In this document: piece after piece, positions 1 through 9,014 of the stretch
How the letters are laid out: every line of letters starts with the position of its first letter
How positions within the stretch are numbered: position 1 is the first letter of the stretch
DNA from: Cognatishimia sp. F0-27
GTDB lineage: Bacteria; Pseudomonadota; Alphaproteobacteria; Rhodobacterales; Rhodobacteraceae
Reading direction: 5' to 3'
Length of the DNA stretch: 64,000 bases
NCBI RefSeq assembly: GCF_020667845.1
Contig: NZ_JAFMPQ010000003.1
Span: 124,001-188,000 of the forward strand
Position numbers and translations under genes: made by a program
The notes under the pieces: model-generated
Told to the model about the DNA's origin: nothing
The model's input: only the letters and a program-made list of their open reading frames with translations
The model's database searches: none

Positions 1-1294
1 GCGAACCATAGACACCGCCGTTGGAGATCGTGAACGTACCGCCCTGCATCTCCGCCATCGACAGCTTGCCGTCACGGGCGCGCTTGCCCTTTTCGGCAAT
101 CGCCTTCTCGATTTCGGCAAAGCTCATCTTGTCGGCGTCGCGGATGACCGGCACCACAAGACCCTGCGGGGTGCCGGCGGCGATGCCCATATGCACAAAG
201 TTCTTGTAGACGATATCGGTGCCGTCGATCTCTGCGTTGACCTCCGGAACCTCCTTGAGCGCATGGCAGCACGCCTTGGTGAAGAAGGACATGAAGCCGA
301 GCCGCGCGCCGTGCTTCTTCTCGAAGAGGTCCTTGTATTCCTTCCGCAGCGCCATGGTCTCCGTCATGTCCACCTCGTTATAGGTGGTCAGGATCGCGGC
401 GGTGTTCTGGGCGTCCTTGAGGCGGCGCGCGATGGTCTGGCGCAGGCGCGTCATCTTCACCCGCTCTTCGCGGGCCGCATCATCCGCGGGCACGGGCGCG
501 CGCGGTGCTGCTGCCGGTGCGGCCGGAGCCGGCGCCGCGGCGGCAGCCACCGCCTTGGCAACATCGGCCTTCGTGGCGCGGCCATCGCGGCCGGTGCCGG
601 TGACCTGATCGCGATTGATGCCGGCTTCGGCCATGGCTTTCTCAGCGGCGGGGCCGTCCTTTGCGCCGGACGCGGAGGCCGGGGCCGCTGCGGGAGCGGG
701 TGCGGCGGCAGGCGCCGCTGGCGCGGCGGCAGACGCACCGGCGCCCGAAGCGATGATTGCCAGTTTGGCATCCGCCTGCACCGTGTAGCCCTCATTTGCG
801 ATGATCTCGGTCAGGGTGCCTGCGGCAGGCGCGGGCACCTCGACAGAGACCTTGTCGGTTTCCAGTTCGCAGAGCATTTCGTCCTGGGCAACGGTGTCGC
901 CGACTTTCTTGAACCATGTGGAGATGGTCGCTTCGGTGACGCTTTCGCCCAGGGTCGGCACCATGACGTCCACGGCGGCACCGCCCGTTTCGGCCTCCGC
1001 CTCTGGGGCGGATTGGGCCGCCGGCGCCGCGGCAGCGGCGGGGGCCGCAGCCGCTCCGGCGCCTTCGGAGATATTGGCCAGAAGCGCATCGACTCCGACG
1101 GTTTCGCCTTCACCGGCCACGATATCGGAGAGCGTGCCAGCAACGGGCGACGGCACTTCGACGGTCACCTTGTCGGTTTCCAGCTCGCACAGCATTTCGT
1201 CCACGGCGACGCTGTCACCGGGCTTCTTGAACCATGTGGCCACTGTCGCTTCGGTCACGGATTCCCCGAGCGTGGGGACGCGCACTTCGGTCAT
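1..1294 (-). CDS. odhB: 2-oxoglutarate dehydrogenase E2, dihydrolipoyllysine succinyltransferase (3' end outside window)
   Basis: E2 core of the 2-oxoglutarate dehydrogenase complex; it passes the succinyl group from E1 to CoA through lipoyl-lysine arms. About 431 codons are visible. Two tandem lipoyl domains (about residues 1-75 and 105-180) each carry an ELETDKV motif whose Lys is the lipoylation site. They are joined by Ala/Pro-rich linkers to a peripheral-subunit-binding segment ([13 protein letters not shown]) and the start of the catalytic acyltransferase domain. The C-terminal HxxxDG active site lies beyond the window edge. The ATG at 1292-1294 has an AAGGA Shine-Dalgarno. It lies downstream of sucA on the same strand, as expected for E1-E2 order. 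Two lipoyl domains are common in alphaproteobacterial E2 proteins. Confidence 0.95.
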   Translation of the reverse strand, partial: MTEVRVPTLGESVTEATVATWFKKPGDSVAVDEMLCELETDKVTVEVPSPVAGTLSDIVAGEGETVGVDALLANISEGAGAAAAPAAAAAPAAQSAPEAEAETGGAAVDVMVPTLGESVTEATISTWFKKVGDTVAQDEMLCELETDKVSVEVPAPAAGTLTEIIANEGYTVQADAKLAIIASGAGASAAAPAAPAAAPAPAAAPASASGAKDGPAAEKAMAEAGINRDQVTGTGRDGRATKADVAKAVAAAAAPAPAAPAAAPRAPVPADDAAREERVKMTRLRQTIARRLKDAQNTAAILTTYNEVDMTETMALRKEYKDLFEKKHGARLGFMSFFTKACCHALKEVPEVNAEIDGTDIVYKNFVHMGIAAGTPQGLVVPVIRDADKMSFAEIEKAIAEKGKRARDGKLSMAEMQGGTFTISNGGVYGS

Positions 1295-1611
1295 AGTCTC
1301 AGTCCTTTTCCGTTGCCCCGCCGCTTGTTTGCCTGGGGTCTTTTTTGTTTGCCCTCCCGCTTCGATGCGTCAGGGCCAGAGAATTGCCTCGCCGCATTCC
1401 TGCTTGAGGCTTTGTTGATCACCCCGCCACATCGCTGCGTGAGGGTTTTGTGTGTGCCCGTTTGCATTGCTGCATGCGGGGGTGTTCTGTGCCCGGCTGC
1501 GTTGCCGCCTGCTTGTGGTGTCTGTCTGCCTCGACACCGTGCCGCGTGAGGCGGCGTTTGCGGCCCGGGCCGCGCGGCGCAAGGGTGCGGATGCCCCAAC
1601 GCCGCACGGGC
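1295..1611 (-). other. 317-nt gap between sucA and odhB
   Basis: Unusually long spacer between two genes that are normally almost adjacent. No convincing ORF is seen. On the minus strand it is rich in short loosely repeated GCAGGCGGCAACG/GCGGCGGGGCAACG-like words, suggesting a degenerated repeat. It contributes the odhB ribosome-binding site at its low-coordinate end. Confidence 0.5.
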
Positions 1612-4584
1612 TCAGTCCTTTGTGATCGTCAGGGCCTCGTCGACGAGCGCCATCTGCTGGGCCTTGTGCTGGCTTGCCAGACCGGTGGCGGGGGACGCAG
1701 AGGTGGCGCGGCCCACATAGACCGGGCGCTTGTGCGCGGCCCCGATGCGGCCCAGGACCCATTCGAGATTGGGTTCGATGAAGCTCCACGCCCCCTGGTT
1801 CTTGGGTTCTTCCTGACACCAGATCATCTCTGCCTGCGGGAAGCGTTCGAGTTCCTTGACCGCCGAGATCGCGGGGAAGGGATAGAATTGTTCGAACCGC
1901 AGCAGGTAGATGTCGTCGATCCCACGGGCATCGCGTTCCTCCAGCAAGTCGTAATACACCTTGCCCGAGCACATCACGACGCGCTTGATCTTGTCATCCG
2001 CGACCAATGTCGTGTCCGAATTGCCCTTCTGGGCATCGTCCCAGAGCACCCGGTGGAAGCTCGACCCGTCGGTGAAATCCTCCGCGTTGGAGATGCACAG
2101 CTTGTGCCGCAGCAGCGACTTGGGCGTCATCAGCATGAGCGGTTTGCGGTAGCTGCGATGCAATTGGCGGCGCAGGATGTGGAAGTAGTTTGCCGGTGTC
2201 GAGCAGTTCGCCACGATCCAGTTATCCTGACCGCAGAGCTGCAAGAAGCGTTCCAGCCGCGCAGAGCTGTGCTCCGGTCCCTGTCCCTCGAAGCCGTGCG
2301 GCATCAGGCAGACCAGCCCGGACATGCGCAGCCACTTGCTTTCGCCCGAGGAGATGAACTGGTCGAACATGATCTGCGCGCCATTGGCGAAATCGCCGAA
2401 CTGCGCCTCCCAGAGCACGAGGGCGTTTGGCTCGGCAAGGCTGTAGCCATATTCGAACCCCAGCACCGCGTATTCCGACAGCGCGCTGTCGATCACCTCG
2501 TAATGGGCCTGACCCTCCCGGATGTGGTTGAGCGGGTAGTAGCGCTCTTCGGTTTCCTGGTTCACGAAGCCGGAATGGCGTTGGCTGAACGTGCCGCGGG
2601 TGCTGTCCTGCCCGGCAAGGCGCACCGGGTAGCCCTCAGTCTGGAGCGAGCCGAAGGCCAGCGCCTCGGCCGTGGCCCAATCAAACCCCGATCCCGTCTC
2701 GAACATCTTGGCGCGCGCCTCCACAAGCCGCCCGACGGTCTTGTGCAGCGGGAAGCCGTCGGGCACGCGCGTCAGCGCGGTGCCCACATCGGCCAGCGTT
2801 TCGGGGGCGATGGCGGTCTTGCCGCGCTGGTATTTGCCCTGCTTCTGCCGGTCGAGATGCGACCAGCGCCCGTCAAGCCAATCGGCCTTGTTGGGCTTGA
2901 AGTTCTTGCCCGCTTCGAATTCCTCGTTGAGATGCGCCTGGAACGCGGCCTTCATGTCCTCGATTTCGCCCTCGGGAATCAGGCCGTCCTTGACCAGCCG
3001 TTCCGTATAGAGAGAGAGCGTCGTCTTGTGGCCCTTGATCTTCTTATACATCACCGGGTTGGTGAACATCGGCTCGTCGCCTTCGTTGTGACCAAAGCGG
3101 CGGTAGCAGAAGATGTCGATGACCACGTCCTTGCGGAATTTCTGGCGGAACTCCGTGGCGACCTTGGCGGCATGCACCACCGCTTCCGGGTCGTCGCCAT
3201 TGACGTGGAAGATCGGTGCCTCGACCACCAGCGCGTTGTCGGTGGGGTAGGGCGAGGAGCGCGAGAAGTGGGGCGCGGTGGTAAAGCCGATCTGGTTGTT
3301 GACCACGATATGCATGGTGCCGCCGGTCTTGTGACCGCGCAGACCCGAGAGCGCGAAGCACTCCGCCACAACGCCCTGACCGGCAAAGGCAGCATCGCCA
3401 TGCAGCAGGATCGGCATCACGCTTGTGCGCATGGCATCGTTCTTCTGGTCCTGCTTGGCGCGGACCTTGCCGAGTACCACCGGGTTCACCGCTTCGAGGT
3501 GGCTGGGGTTGGCGGTCAGCGACAGGTGCACCGAGTTGCCGTCGAACTCGCGGTCCGACGAGGCGCCGAGGTGATATTTCACATCGCCCGATCCATCCAC
3601 GTCCTCGGGCTTGAAGCTGCCGCCCTGGAACTCGTTGAAGATCGCCTTGTAGGGTTTGCCCATCACGTTGGCGAGCACGGACAAACGGCCGCGGTGCGGC
3701 ATGCCGATGACGATTTCCTCGACGCCCAGCGCGCCGCCGCGCTTGATGATCTGCTCCATCGCGGGGATCAGGCTCTCGCCGCCATCAAGGCCGAAGCGCT
3801 TGGTGCCCATGTATTTGACATGCAGGAACTTCTCGAACCCTTCGGCCTCGACCATCTTGTTGAGGATCGCGCGACGCCCTTCGCGGGTGAATTTCACCTC
3901 CTTGCCGAAACCCTCGATCCGCTCCTTGAGCCAGGCCGATTGTTCGGGGTCGGAAATGTGCATGTATTGCAGCGCAAACGTGCCGCAATAGGTGCGCTTC
4001 ACGATCGAGACGATCTCGCGCAGCGAGGCAATCTGAAGGCCCAACACGTTGTCGATAAAGATCGGGCGGTCCATGTCGGCCTCTGTGAAGCCGTAGGATT
4101 TCGGATCGAGCTCGGGATGATCGGAGTCGTTGCGCATGCCCAGCGGGTCCAGATCGGCGGCGAGATGGCCCCGGATCCGGTAAGCGCGGATCAGCATCAG
4201 CGCGCGGATGCTGTCGAGCACGGCGCGCTGGACCTGATCGTCGGTCACGGTCACACCCTTTTCCTCGGCCTTCGCCGCGATCTTCTGGCCCGCGCCTTTC
4301 GCCTCGGCGGGCACCATCGGCATCGGCCATTCGCCGGTCAGCGCGGCGGTCATGTCATCGGTGGGCTGCGGCGGCCAATCCTGGCGCGCCCAGCTTGGAC
4401 CGGTGGCCTCTTTCTTGACGTCCATCTCCGCATCGCCAAGCGCGCGGAAGAACTCCTGCCATGCGGCATCGACCGCATTGGGGTCGTTGGCGTAGCGGGC
4501 ATACATCTGTTCGAGATATTCCGCGTTGTGCCCCTGCATGAAGGAGGAGGCGTGGAACTGGTCGTTGGGGGATTGGTCGGTCAT
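1612..4584 (-). CDS. sucA: 2-oxoglutarate dehydrogenase E1 (thiamine diphosphate dependent)
   Basis: Decarboxylates 2-oxoglutarate and succinylates the lipoyl arm of OdhB. At 990 residues it is full length for the family. The N-terminal helix binding the complex core (FMQGHNAEYLEQMY) is present. The thiamine diphosphate region follows with HGDAAFAGQGVVAE near residue 396, then the transketolase-like pyrimidine and C-terminal domains (for example GFEGQGPEHSSARLERFLQL). The start ATG at 4584 follows a GAGG-type Shine-Dalgarno. The gene lies 76 nt downstream of a small membrane-protein gene and upstream of odhB, and is probably part of a sucCD-sucA-odhB transcription unit read leftwards. A 1138-codon ORF on the opposite strand is a GC-rich shadow. 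Confidence 0.98.
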   Translation of the reverse strand: MTDQSPNDQFHASSFMQGHNAEYLEQMYARYANDPNAVDAAWQEFFRALGDAEMDVKKEATGPSWARQDWPPQPTDDMTAALTGEWPMPMVPAEAKGAGQKIAAKAEEKGVTVTDDQVQRAVLDSIRALMLIRAYRIRGHLAADLDPLGMRNDSDHPELDPKSYGFTEADMDRPIFIDNVLGLQIASLREIVSIVKRTYCGTFALQYMHISDPEQSAWLKERIEGFGKEVKFTREGRRAILNKMVEAEGFEKFLHVKYMGTKRFGLDGGESLIPAMEQIIKRGGALGVEEIVIGMPHRGRLSVLANVMGKPYKAIFNEFQGGSFKPEDVDGSGDVKYHLGASSDREFDGNSVHLSLTANPSHLEAVNPVVLGKVRAKQDQKNDAMRTSVMPILLHGDAAFAGQGVVAECFALSGLRGHKTGGTMHIVVNNQIGFTTAPHFSRSSPYPTDNALVVEAPIFHVNGDDPEAVVHAAKVATEFRQKFRKDVVIDIFCYRRFGHNEGDEPMFTNPVMYKKIKGHKTTLSLYTERLVKDGLIPEGEIEDMKAAFQAHLNEEFEAGKNFKPNKADWLDGRWSHLDRQKQGKYQRGKTAIAPETLADVGTALTRVPDGFPLHKTVGRLVEARAKMFETGSGFDWATAEALAFGSLQTEGYPVRLAGQDSTRGTFSQRHSGFVNQETEERYYPLNHIREGQAHYEVIDSALSEYAVLGFEYGYSLAEPNALVLWEAQFGDFANGAQIMFDQFISSGESKWLRMSGLVCLMPHGFEGQGPEHSSARLERFLQLCGQDNWIVANCSTPANYFHILRRQLHRSYRKPLMLMTPKSLLRHKLCISNAEDFTDGSSFHRVLWDDAQKGNSDTTLVADDKIKRVVMCSGKVYYDLLEERDARGIDDIYLLRFEQFYPFPAISAVKELERFPQAEMIWCQEEPKNQGAWSFIEPNLEWVLGRIGAAHKRPVYVGRATSASPATGLASQHKAQQMALVDEALTITKD

Positions 4585-4660
4585 GGGGACACCTCGTTGG
4601 GATTGGGACCGTCTTTATGGAGACCGGGAAGGACGGAGGGGACAGGCGGGATAAGCACGA

Positions 4661-5050
4661 TCATGCTGTCTCTCCAAACAGCATGTCGTGACAGGTCTGA
4701 ACCGCCGATTTCGAAGCGAGCAGATAGGACTGCGGGTTTTCCGCGAGCGCCGCGTCGCGGGCGGCCTCGGCGCTGGCAATGGCAGGGCGCACATGAACGA
4801 GATGCGGGTCGTCGCGGCGGCGCAGCCCGGCCATGTAGTCCTGGATGGTGTCGAACTGTGCCATAAAGGCAGGGTCTTGTGTGCCTTGCGCGTGAAGATG
4901 CTGGTGCAGCGCCACCGCGTCGGCATTGCATGCGATGCGCGCGAGAATGTCCGCGTCGTCGGCCTTGCGTGGCCAAAGCGCCAGCACGGTGATGAACACC
5001 GCCATGCCAATGGCCCAGATCAGACGGCTCGTGGGGCTGCGCGTGCTCAT
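4661..5050 (-). CDS. small single-span membrane/periplasmic protein, function unknown
   Basis: A 129-residue protein. The start chosen is the ATG at 5050, which has GGGAGGAG just upstream and overlaps the stop of the preceding DUF805 gene in an ATGA arrangement. Residues 9-25 (LIWAIGMAVFITVLAL) form one predicted membrane segment. The rest is a soluble Ala-rich region with two cysteines (ARIACNAD and VQTCHDML). I do not recognise the family. The coupling to the DUF805 gene and its place between sucD and sucA suggest co-transcription with the TCA genes, but nothing shows a metabolic role. Confidence 0.75.
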   Translation of the reverse strand: MSTRSPTSRLIWAIGMAVFITVLALWPRKADDADILARIACNADAVALHQHLHAQGTQDPAFMAQFDTIQDYMAGLRRRDDPHLVHVRPAIASAEAARDAALAENPQSYLLASKSAVQTCHDMLFGETA

Positions 5051-5499
5051 GACGCTCCTCCCTGCGGGGCCGGTCCGTAAGCATTGGGGCCGGGATCGGA
5101 GGGTGCTGCGAGCCACGTGCCGAAGATCGCCGCGGCGAGAAAGGCAATGCCCGTTGCCCCGAGGAAATACCGGTCGTCATCCAGAAGATCGACCCGCACC
5201 GCAAGCGCTGCGGCCGCCGACGCGATCCACACCATGAGCCAGGCGGGTAGAACGATCGCCGGCAGCAGAACCCACCAGCCAGTGCGGCCCATGTCATGCA
5301 GGCGCCGCACGGTTGCTGCCGTGCCGGGCAAGGCGGAGACCAGCAGGAACGCGCCGCCGAGCATCGGCGCCACAAGGGTCAGCACGATCAGCGCCACCAG
5401 AAGAAAGACGGCAAAGGTCCAGAACTCCGGCCGCGCGGTGCGACCGGTGAACCGGGCATAATTGCGATAGCCCGCAAGGATATGTGCGCGCATGTCCAT
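5047..5499 (-). CDS. DUF805 inner-membrane protein (first copy upstream of sucA)
   Basis: A 150-residue DUF805 membrane protein of unknown function. The family signature is visible: an N-terminal GYRNYARFTGRTARPEFW segment, two or three hydrophobic helices, and RLHDMGRTGWW near the middle. The tail DPGPNAYGP is typical of DUF805 proteins. Its stop overlaps the ATG of the next small gene, so the two are translationally coupled. A second, diverged DUF805 gene lies immediately upstream, indicating an old tandem duplication within the succinyl-CoA gene cluster. Cellular location: inner membrane. Confidence 0.9.
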   Translation of the reverse strand: MDMRAHILAGYRNYARFTGRTARPEFWTFAVFLLVALIVLTLVAPMLGGAFLLVSALPGTAATVRRLHDMGRTGWWVLLPAIVLPAWLMVWIASAAAALAVRVDLLDDDRYFLGATGIAFLAAAIFGTWLAAPSDPGPNAYGPAPQGGAS

Positions 5500-5508
5500 G
5501 ACGAGAAC

Positions 5509-6027
5509 TCAGGTGACGGGCGGAGGCCCGTAAGGGTTGGGCCCGTCCTCTCCGGGACGTGACAGCCACCAGATCAGCAAAACAAGCAGCACAAGCTGCA
5601 CGAGCGACAGGATCAGGATCCCGGCACCGCCAAGCAGGACCGCGCCACCCCGCAACGCATCAGGGTCCGCCCCTGCATTTTCCATCTGCGTGAAACCGGC
5701 GACACCAAGAAACAGCATGGCAAACCCCACAATATTCACGACGTAGGGCAGCAGAAGATACCAGCCCGGTCGCCCCGTGTCGTGCATGCGGCGCCAGCCC
5801 GAGGCCATCACCGGGATCAGGATCGCGAGCGAATAGACCATCGAAAGCGGCTGTGACGCCGCTTCGCCCTCGTCTGGCACGCCAAACAGCGCGCTTTCGA
5901 TCAGCGAAACAACCAAAGCGCCGATAAATACGGCCAGCATGAACCACCAGTATTCCGGTCGTGCGGCGCGGCCCGAAAAGGTCGCGTATTTCGAGAGATT
6001 GGTTTTGACGGCGTCAACGATTTTCAT
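5509..6027 (-). CDS. DUF805 inner-membrane protein (second copy)
   Basis: 172 residues from the ATG at 6027, chosen because GGAGGAG lies 7-13 nt upstream and because the DUF805 N-terminus (YATFSGRAARPEYWWF) begins shortly after. The longer open frame upstream is encoded by tandem repeat DNA and by antisense sequence of sucD. It has the signature RRMHDTGRPGWYLLL and the C-terminal DGPNPYGPPPVT, plus about four hydrophobic segments. It ends 9 nt before the paralogous DUF805 gene. Function is unknown; position places it in the sucCD-to-sucA unit. Confidence 0.9.
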   Translation of the reverse strand: MKIVDAVKTNLSKYATFSGRAARPEYWWFMLAVFIGALVVSLIESALFGVPDEGEAASQPLSMVYSLAILIPVMASGWRRMHDTGRPGWYLLLPYVVNIVGFAMLFLGVAGFTQMENAGADPDALRGGAVLLGGAGILILSLVQLVLLVLLIWWLSRPGEDGPNPYGPPPVT

Positions 6028-6042
6028 CGCACTCTCCTCCCT

Positions 6043-6088
6043 GATATCGGGCCTCCCTTGATATCGGGCCTCCCTTGGTATCGGGGGC
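6043..6088. repeat. 17-bp tandem repeat, about 2.7 copies, in the leader of a DUF805 gene
   Basis: The unit gatatcgggcctccctt occurs at 6043-6059 and 6060-6076, with a partial third copy after it. Read on the coding (minus) strand, each unit contains AAGGGAGG, which resembles a Shine-Dalgarno, upstream of the true GGAGGAG of the DUF805 gene. Confidence 0.85.
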
Positions 6089-6127
6089 CGCGTTGCGGTG
6101 GCCCCCGAAATCCGTTTCCGGCCCTGC

Positions 6128-7009
6128 CTAGCCGATGGCTTCAAGCACGGCCTCGCCCAGCGTCGCGGGGCTGTCGGCGACCACGATGCCCGCTTCGCGC
6201 ATGGCTTCGATCTTGCTCTCCGCGTCACCCTGACCGCCCGCGACGATGGCACCGGCATGGCCCATGCGGCGGCCCGGAGGGGCGGTGCGCCCGGCAATGA
6301 AGCCTGCGGTGGGCTTCCAGCGGCCTTTCTTCTTCTCATCGGCGAGGAACTGTGCGGCTTCTTCTTCCGCCGTGCCGCCGATCTCGCCGATCATGATGAT
6401 GCTCTGCGTCTCGTCATCCGCAAGGAACATTTCCAGCACGTCGATATGCTCGGTGCCCTTGATCGGGTCGCCCCCGATGCCCACGGCGGTGGACTGGCCA
6501 AGCCCGCTGTCCGAGGTCTGCTTGACCGCCTCGTAGGTGAGCGTGCCGGAGCGCGAGACCACGCCGACTGAGCCGCGCTTGTGGATATGGCCGGGCATGA
6601 TGCCGATCTTGCAGGCATCGGGCGTGATGACACCGGGGCAGTTCGGCCCGATCAGGCGGCTGGAGGAGGTCTCCAGCGCGCGCTTGACCTTCATCATGTC
6701 GAGCACCGGGATGCCTTCGGTGATGCAGACGATCAGCTCCATCTCCGCGTCGATGGCTTCAAGGATGCTGTCCGCGGCGAAGGGCGGGGGCACGTAGATC
6801 ACGGAGGCATTGGCCCCGGTCACATGCTTGGCCTCGTGCACGGAGTTGAAGACCGGCAGGTCGAGATGTGTCATCCCGCCTTTGCCCGGTGTGACCCCGC
6901 CAACCATCTTGGTGCCGTAGGCGATGGCCTGCTCGGAGTGGAAGGTGCCTTGCGAGCCGGTGAAGCCCTGGCAGATGACTTTGGTGTTTTCGTCGATGAG
7001 GACGGCCAT
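6128..7009 (-). CDS. sucD: succinyl-CoA ligase, alpha subunit
   Basis: Forms succinate and a nucleoside triphosphate from succinyl-CoA together with SucC. At 293 residues it has the normal length. The N-terminal CoA-binding Rossmann domain shows the [13 protein letters not shown] motif; later motifs are [22 protein letters not shown] and RMGHAGAIV, whose His (about residue 251) is the phosphorylated active-site residue. It follows sucC on the same strand after a 126-nt spacer that contains a perfect hairpin. Confidence 0.98.
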   Translation of the reverse strand: MAVLIDENTKVICQGFTGSQGTFHSEQAIAYGTKMVGGVTPGKGGMTHLDLPVFNSVHEAKHVTGANASVIYVPPPFAADSILEAIDAEMELIVCITEGIPVLDMMKVKRALETSSSRLIGPNCPGVITPDACKIGIMPGHIHKRGSVGVVSRSGTLTYEAVKQTSDSGLGQSTAVGIGGDPIKGTEHIDVLEMFLADDETQSIIMIGEIGGTAEEEAAQFLADEKKKGRWKPTAGFIAGRTAPPGRRMGHAGAIVAGGQGDAESKIEAMREAGIVVADSPATLGEAVLEAIG

Positions 7010-7092
7010 TTCGGCGTTCTCCTAAATTCGTGCGGCTTACCCGCGTTGTTTCCTGGTCTGGATGATCCCCGGGCCCAGCCCGGTCACAGCTT

Positions 7093-7113
7093 GAAAGGTC
7101 CGCTGGACCTTTC
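7093..7113. other. perfect hairpin in the sucC-sucD intercistronic spacer
   Basis: gaaaggtcc, a 3-nt loop and ggacctttc give a 9-bp stem with no T-run on the coding strand, so it is not a classical terminator. It may stabilise the sucC mRNA or tune sucD expression; this is inference. Confidence 0.6.
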
Positions 7114-7135
7114 ACCGGCTATGCCGAAACGCTGC

Positions 7136-8329
7136 TCACCCCTTGACCGCCTTCACGATCTTCTCCGCGCCGTCCTTGAGGTCGTCGGCGGCGATGACGT
7201 TGAGGCCGGACCCGGAGATGATCTCCTTGCCCTTCTCGACATTCGTGCCTTCGAGACGCACAACGAGCGGCACCTGAAGGCCAACTTCCTTGACCGCGGC
7301 AACAACGCCCTCCGCGATCACATCGCAGCGCATGATGCCGCCGAAGATGTTCACGAGGATGCCTTTGACGTTGGGGTCGGAGGTGATGATCTTGAATGCC
7401 TCTGTGACCTTTTCCTTGGTCGCGCCACCGCCCACATCGAGGAAGTTGGCAGGCTCCGCACCATAGAGCTTGATGATGTCCATCGTCGCCATGGCAAGGC
7501 CCGCGCCGTTCACCATGCAGCCGATCTCGCCATCGAGCGCGATGTAGTTGAGGTCATACTTGGACGCCTCAAGCTCCTTGCTGTCCTCTTCGGTCACGTC
7601 GCGCAGCTCGGAAAGATCCGCGTGGCGGTAAAGCGCGTTGCCGTCAAAGCTCATCTTGGCGTCAAGGCATTTGAGATCGCCGCCATCGGTCACGATCAGT
7701 GGGTTGATCTCCAGCATCTCCATGTCTTTTTCGGTGAAAAGCTTGTAGAGCGTGCCCATGAGCGCCACGCATTGCTTCACCTGCTTGCCAGTCAGGCCGA
7801 GGTTGAAGGCGATGCGGCGGCCGTGAAAGGCTTGATACCCGGTGGCCGGATCGACCGAGAAGGACAGGATCTTTTCCGGGGTGCTCTCGGCCACTTCCTC
7901 GATATCCATGCCGCCTTCTGTGGAGGCGACAAAGCTCACGCGGGAAGTCTGGCGATCCACGAGCAGCGCGAGATACATCTCCGTCTCGATGCCGGAGCCG
8001 TCCTCGATATAGATGCGGTTGACCTGCTTGCCCGCGGGGCCGGTCTGCTTGGTCACAAGCGTGCGCCCCAGCATGCGCTTGGCTTCCTGCTCCGCTTCCT
8101 CCACGGATTTGGCAAGGCGCACGCCGCCCGCTTCGCCGGCATCGGCTTCCTTGAAGGAGCCCTTGCCGCGGCCACCGGCGTGGATCTGCGCCTTGACGAC
8201 CCAGAGCGGACCGTCGAGCGCGCCTGCTGCCGTCTTGGCCTCGTCCGATTTGAGCACGACGCGGCCATCGCTGACCGGTGCGCCGTAGCTGCGCAGAAGC
8301 GCCTTGGCCTGGTATTCGTGGATATTCAT
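7136..8329 (-). CDS. sucC: succinyl-CoA ligase, beta subunit
   Basis: Nucleotide- and succinate-binding subunit partnering SucD. At 397 residues it is full length. It opens with [16 protein letters not shown], typical of the family, and has an ATP-grasp domain over roughly the first 240 residues (IHAGGRGKG) and the C-terminal ligase domain carrying [15 protein letters not shown]. It is the first gene of the leftward sucC-sucD-DUF805-sucA-odhB series. The paired TGTGATCACA operator lies 116 nt upstream of its ATG, the same distance as in front of sdhC, so the operon is probably co-regulated with sdh. Confidence 0.98.
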   Translation of the reverse strand: MNIHEYQAKALLRSYGAPVSDGRVVLKSDEAKTAAGALDGPLWVVKAQIHAGGRGKGSFKEADAGEAGGVRLAKSVEEAEQEAKRMLGRTLVTKQTGPAGKQVNRIYIEDGSGIETEMYLALLVDRQTSRVSFVASTEGGMDIEEVAESTPEKILSFSVDPATGYQAFHGRRIAFNLGLTGKQVKQCVALMGTLYKLFTEKDMEMLEINPLIVTDGGDLKCLDAKMSFDGNALYRHADLSELRDVTEEDSKELEASKYDLNYIALDGEIGCMVNGAGLAMATMDIIKLYGAEPANFLDVGGGATKEKVTEAFKIITSDPNVKGILVNIFGGIMRCDVIAEGVVAAVKEVGLQVPLVVRLEGTNVEKGKEIISGSGLNVIAADDLKDGAEKIVKAVKG

Positions 8330-9014
8330 GGGTTCACTGTCCCCCGTTTTTTTGAATGCGGTTGACGCCGACTATGCCGGTCTACCATCGCATACTAAGG
8401 GAGAAATTGCCGCAGGGCGGGCAATTCACGGTTTTTCCGACATTTGTGATCACAGCTGTAAATCGTGTGATCACAAACGGTCTTCACTGGTTGCGGAAAC
8501 AGGCGCGGGTTCGAGAATCAAACGGTTTTCCGAAATTCAGAGGCACCGGTCGAGATGGCGTCAGAAGACCTTTGCATCATCGCAGGCATGCGCCAATCCA
8601 AACGCCTTGCCGCAGGCGCATTGCCGGGGACGCCCGGGTTGTTGCGCGGAGGCACGGGCCCGGCCTGGTCCAGTCTGGCCCGGCACCGCGCGCGATGACG
8701 TTTCTTCTTGCGATACCGTCAAGAACGCGTCGCCGGTCACCCACCGCCGACCGGGGCTTATGGGGCGCGCCCTAGTGCCGTCCCGCGTCCTCTCCCGAAC
8801 TCTGCAACCCCGTGGCGGCTGGACATCACGTGCAACCCGTTTCCCGGATGTTGCCGGTCCGGGCGCCCGTCCCGAAGCGGCGCGGCCCAAGCGGCGCGGT
8901 CCATGGCGGCGCAGTCCCCGGCGCCGCGGGAGGTGCGATTGTCGGACGTGTGGCCCTTACGGGTGGGGCGCAAGTTCGCTAGAACCACATGCAGGCAGAC
9001 CCGGAGGCCCGCAA
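8330..9014. other. 685-nt intergenic region between sucC and a glycosyltransferase gene
   Basis: Divergent promoter region. Apart from the paired operator at 8443-8478 and the AT-richer sucC leader, no gene could be supported. A word CGCCCTGCGGC (minus strand, 8409-8419) downstream of the operator is shared with the sdhC leader at 17136-17146. The short ORFs present have no recognisable domain and no good ribosome-binding site. Confidence 0.5.
8443..8478. promoter_or_regulatory. paired palindromic operator upstream of sucC
   Basis: Two perfect TGTGATCACA palindromes at 8445-8454 and 8466-8475, centres 21 bp apart, flanked by TT on the left and AAAC on the right so the whole is a near-perfect inverted repeat. 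The same arrangement occurs at 17066-17101 before sdhC. The form suits two dimers of a helix-turn-helix regulator on one DNA face; which family is not decidable here. Confidence 0.75.

Noticed and set aside
1450..4866. 1138-codon plus-strand open frame
   Set aside because: It is antisense to sucA, which has clear domain evidence. High GC makes stop codons rare, so long mirror ORFs are expected. It has no domain or ribosome-binding site.
6581..8365. 594-codon plus-strand open frame
   Set aside because: Antisense to sucD and sucC; His/Asp/Gly-rich composition is typical of a mirror frame.
8445..8475. CRP/FNR binding sites
   Set aside because: CRP needs TGTGA-N6-TCACA and FNR needs TTGAT-N4-ATCAA; here TGTGA and TCACA abut directly, so the half-site spacing is wrong.
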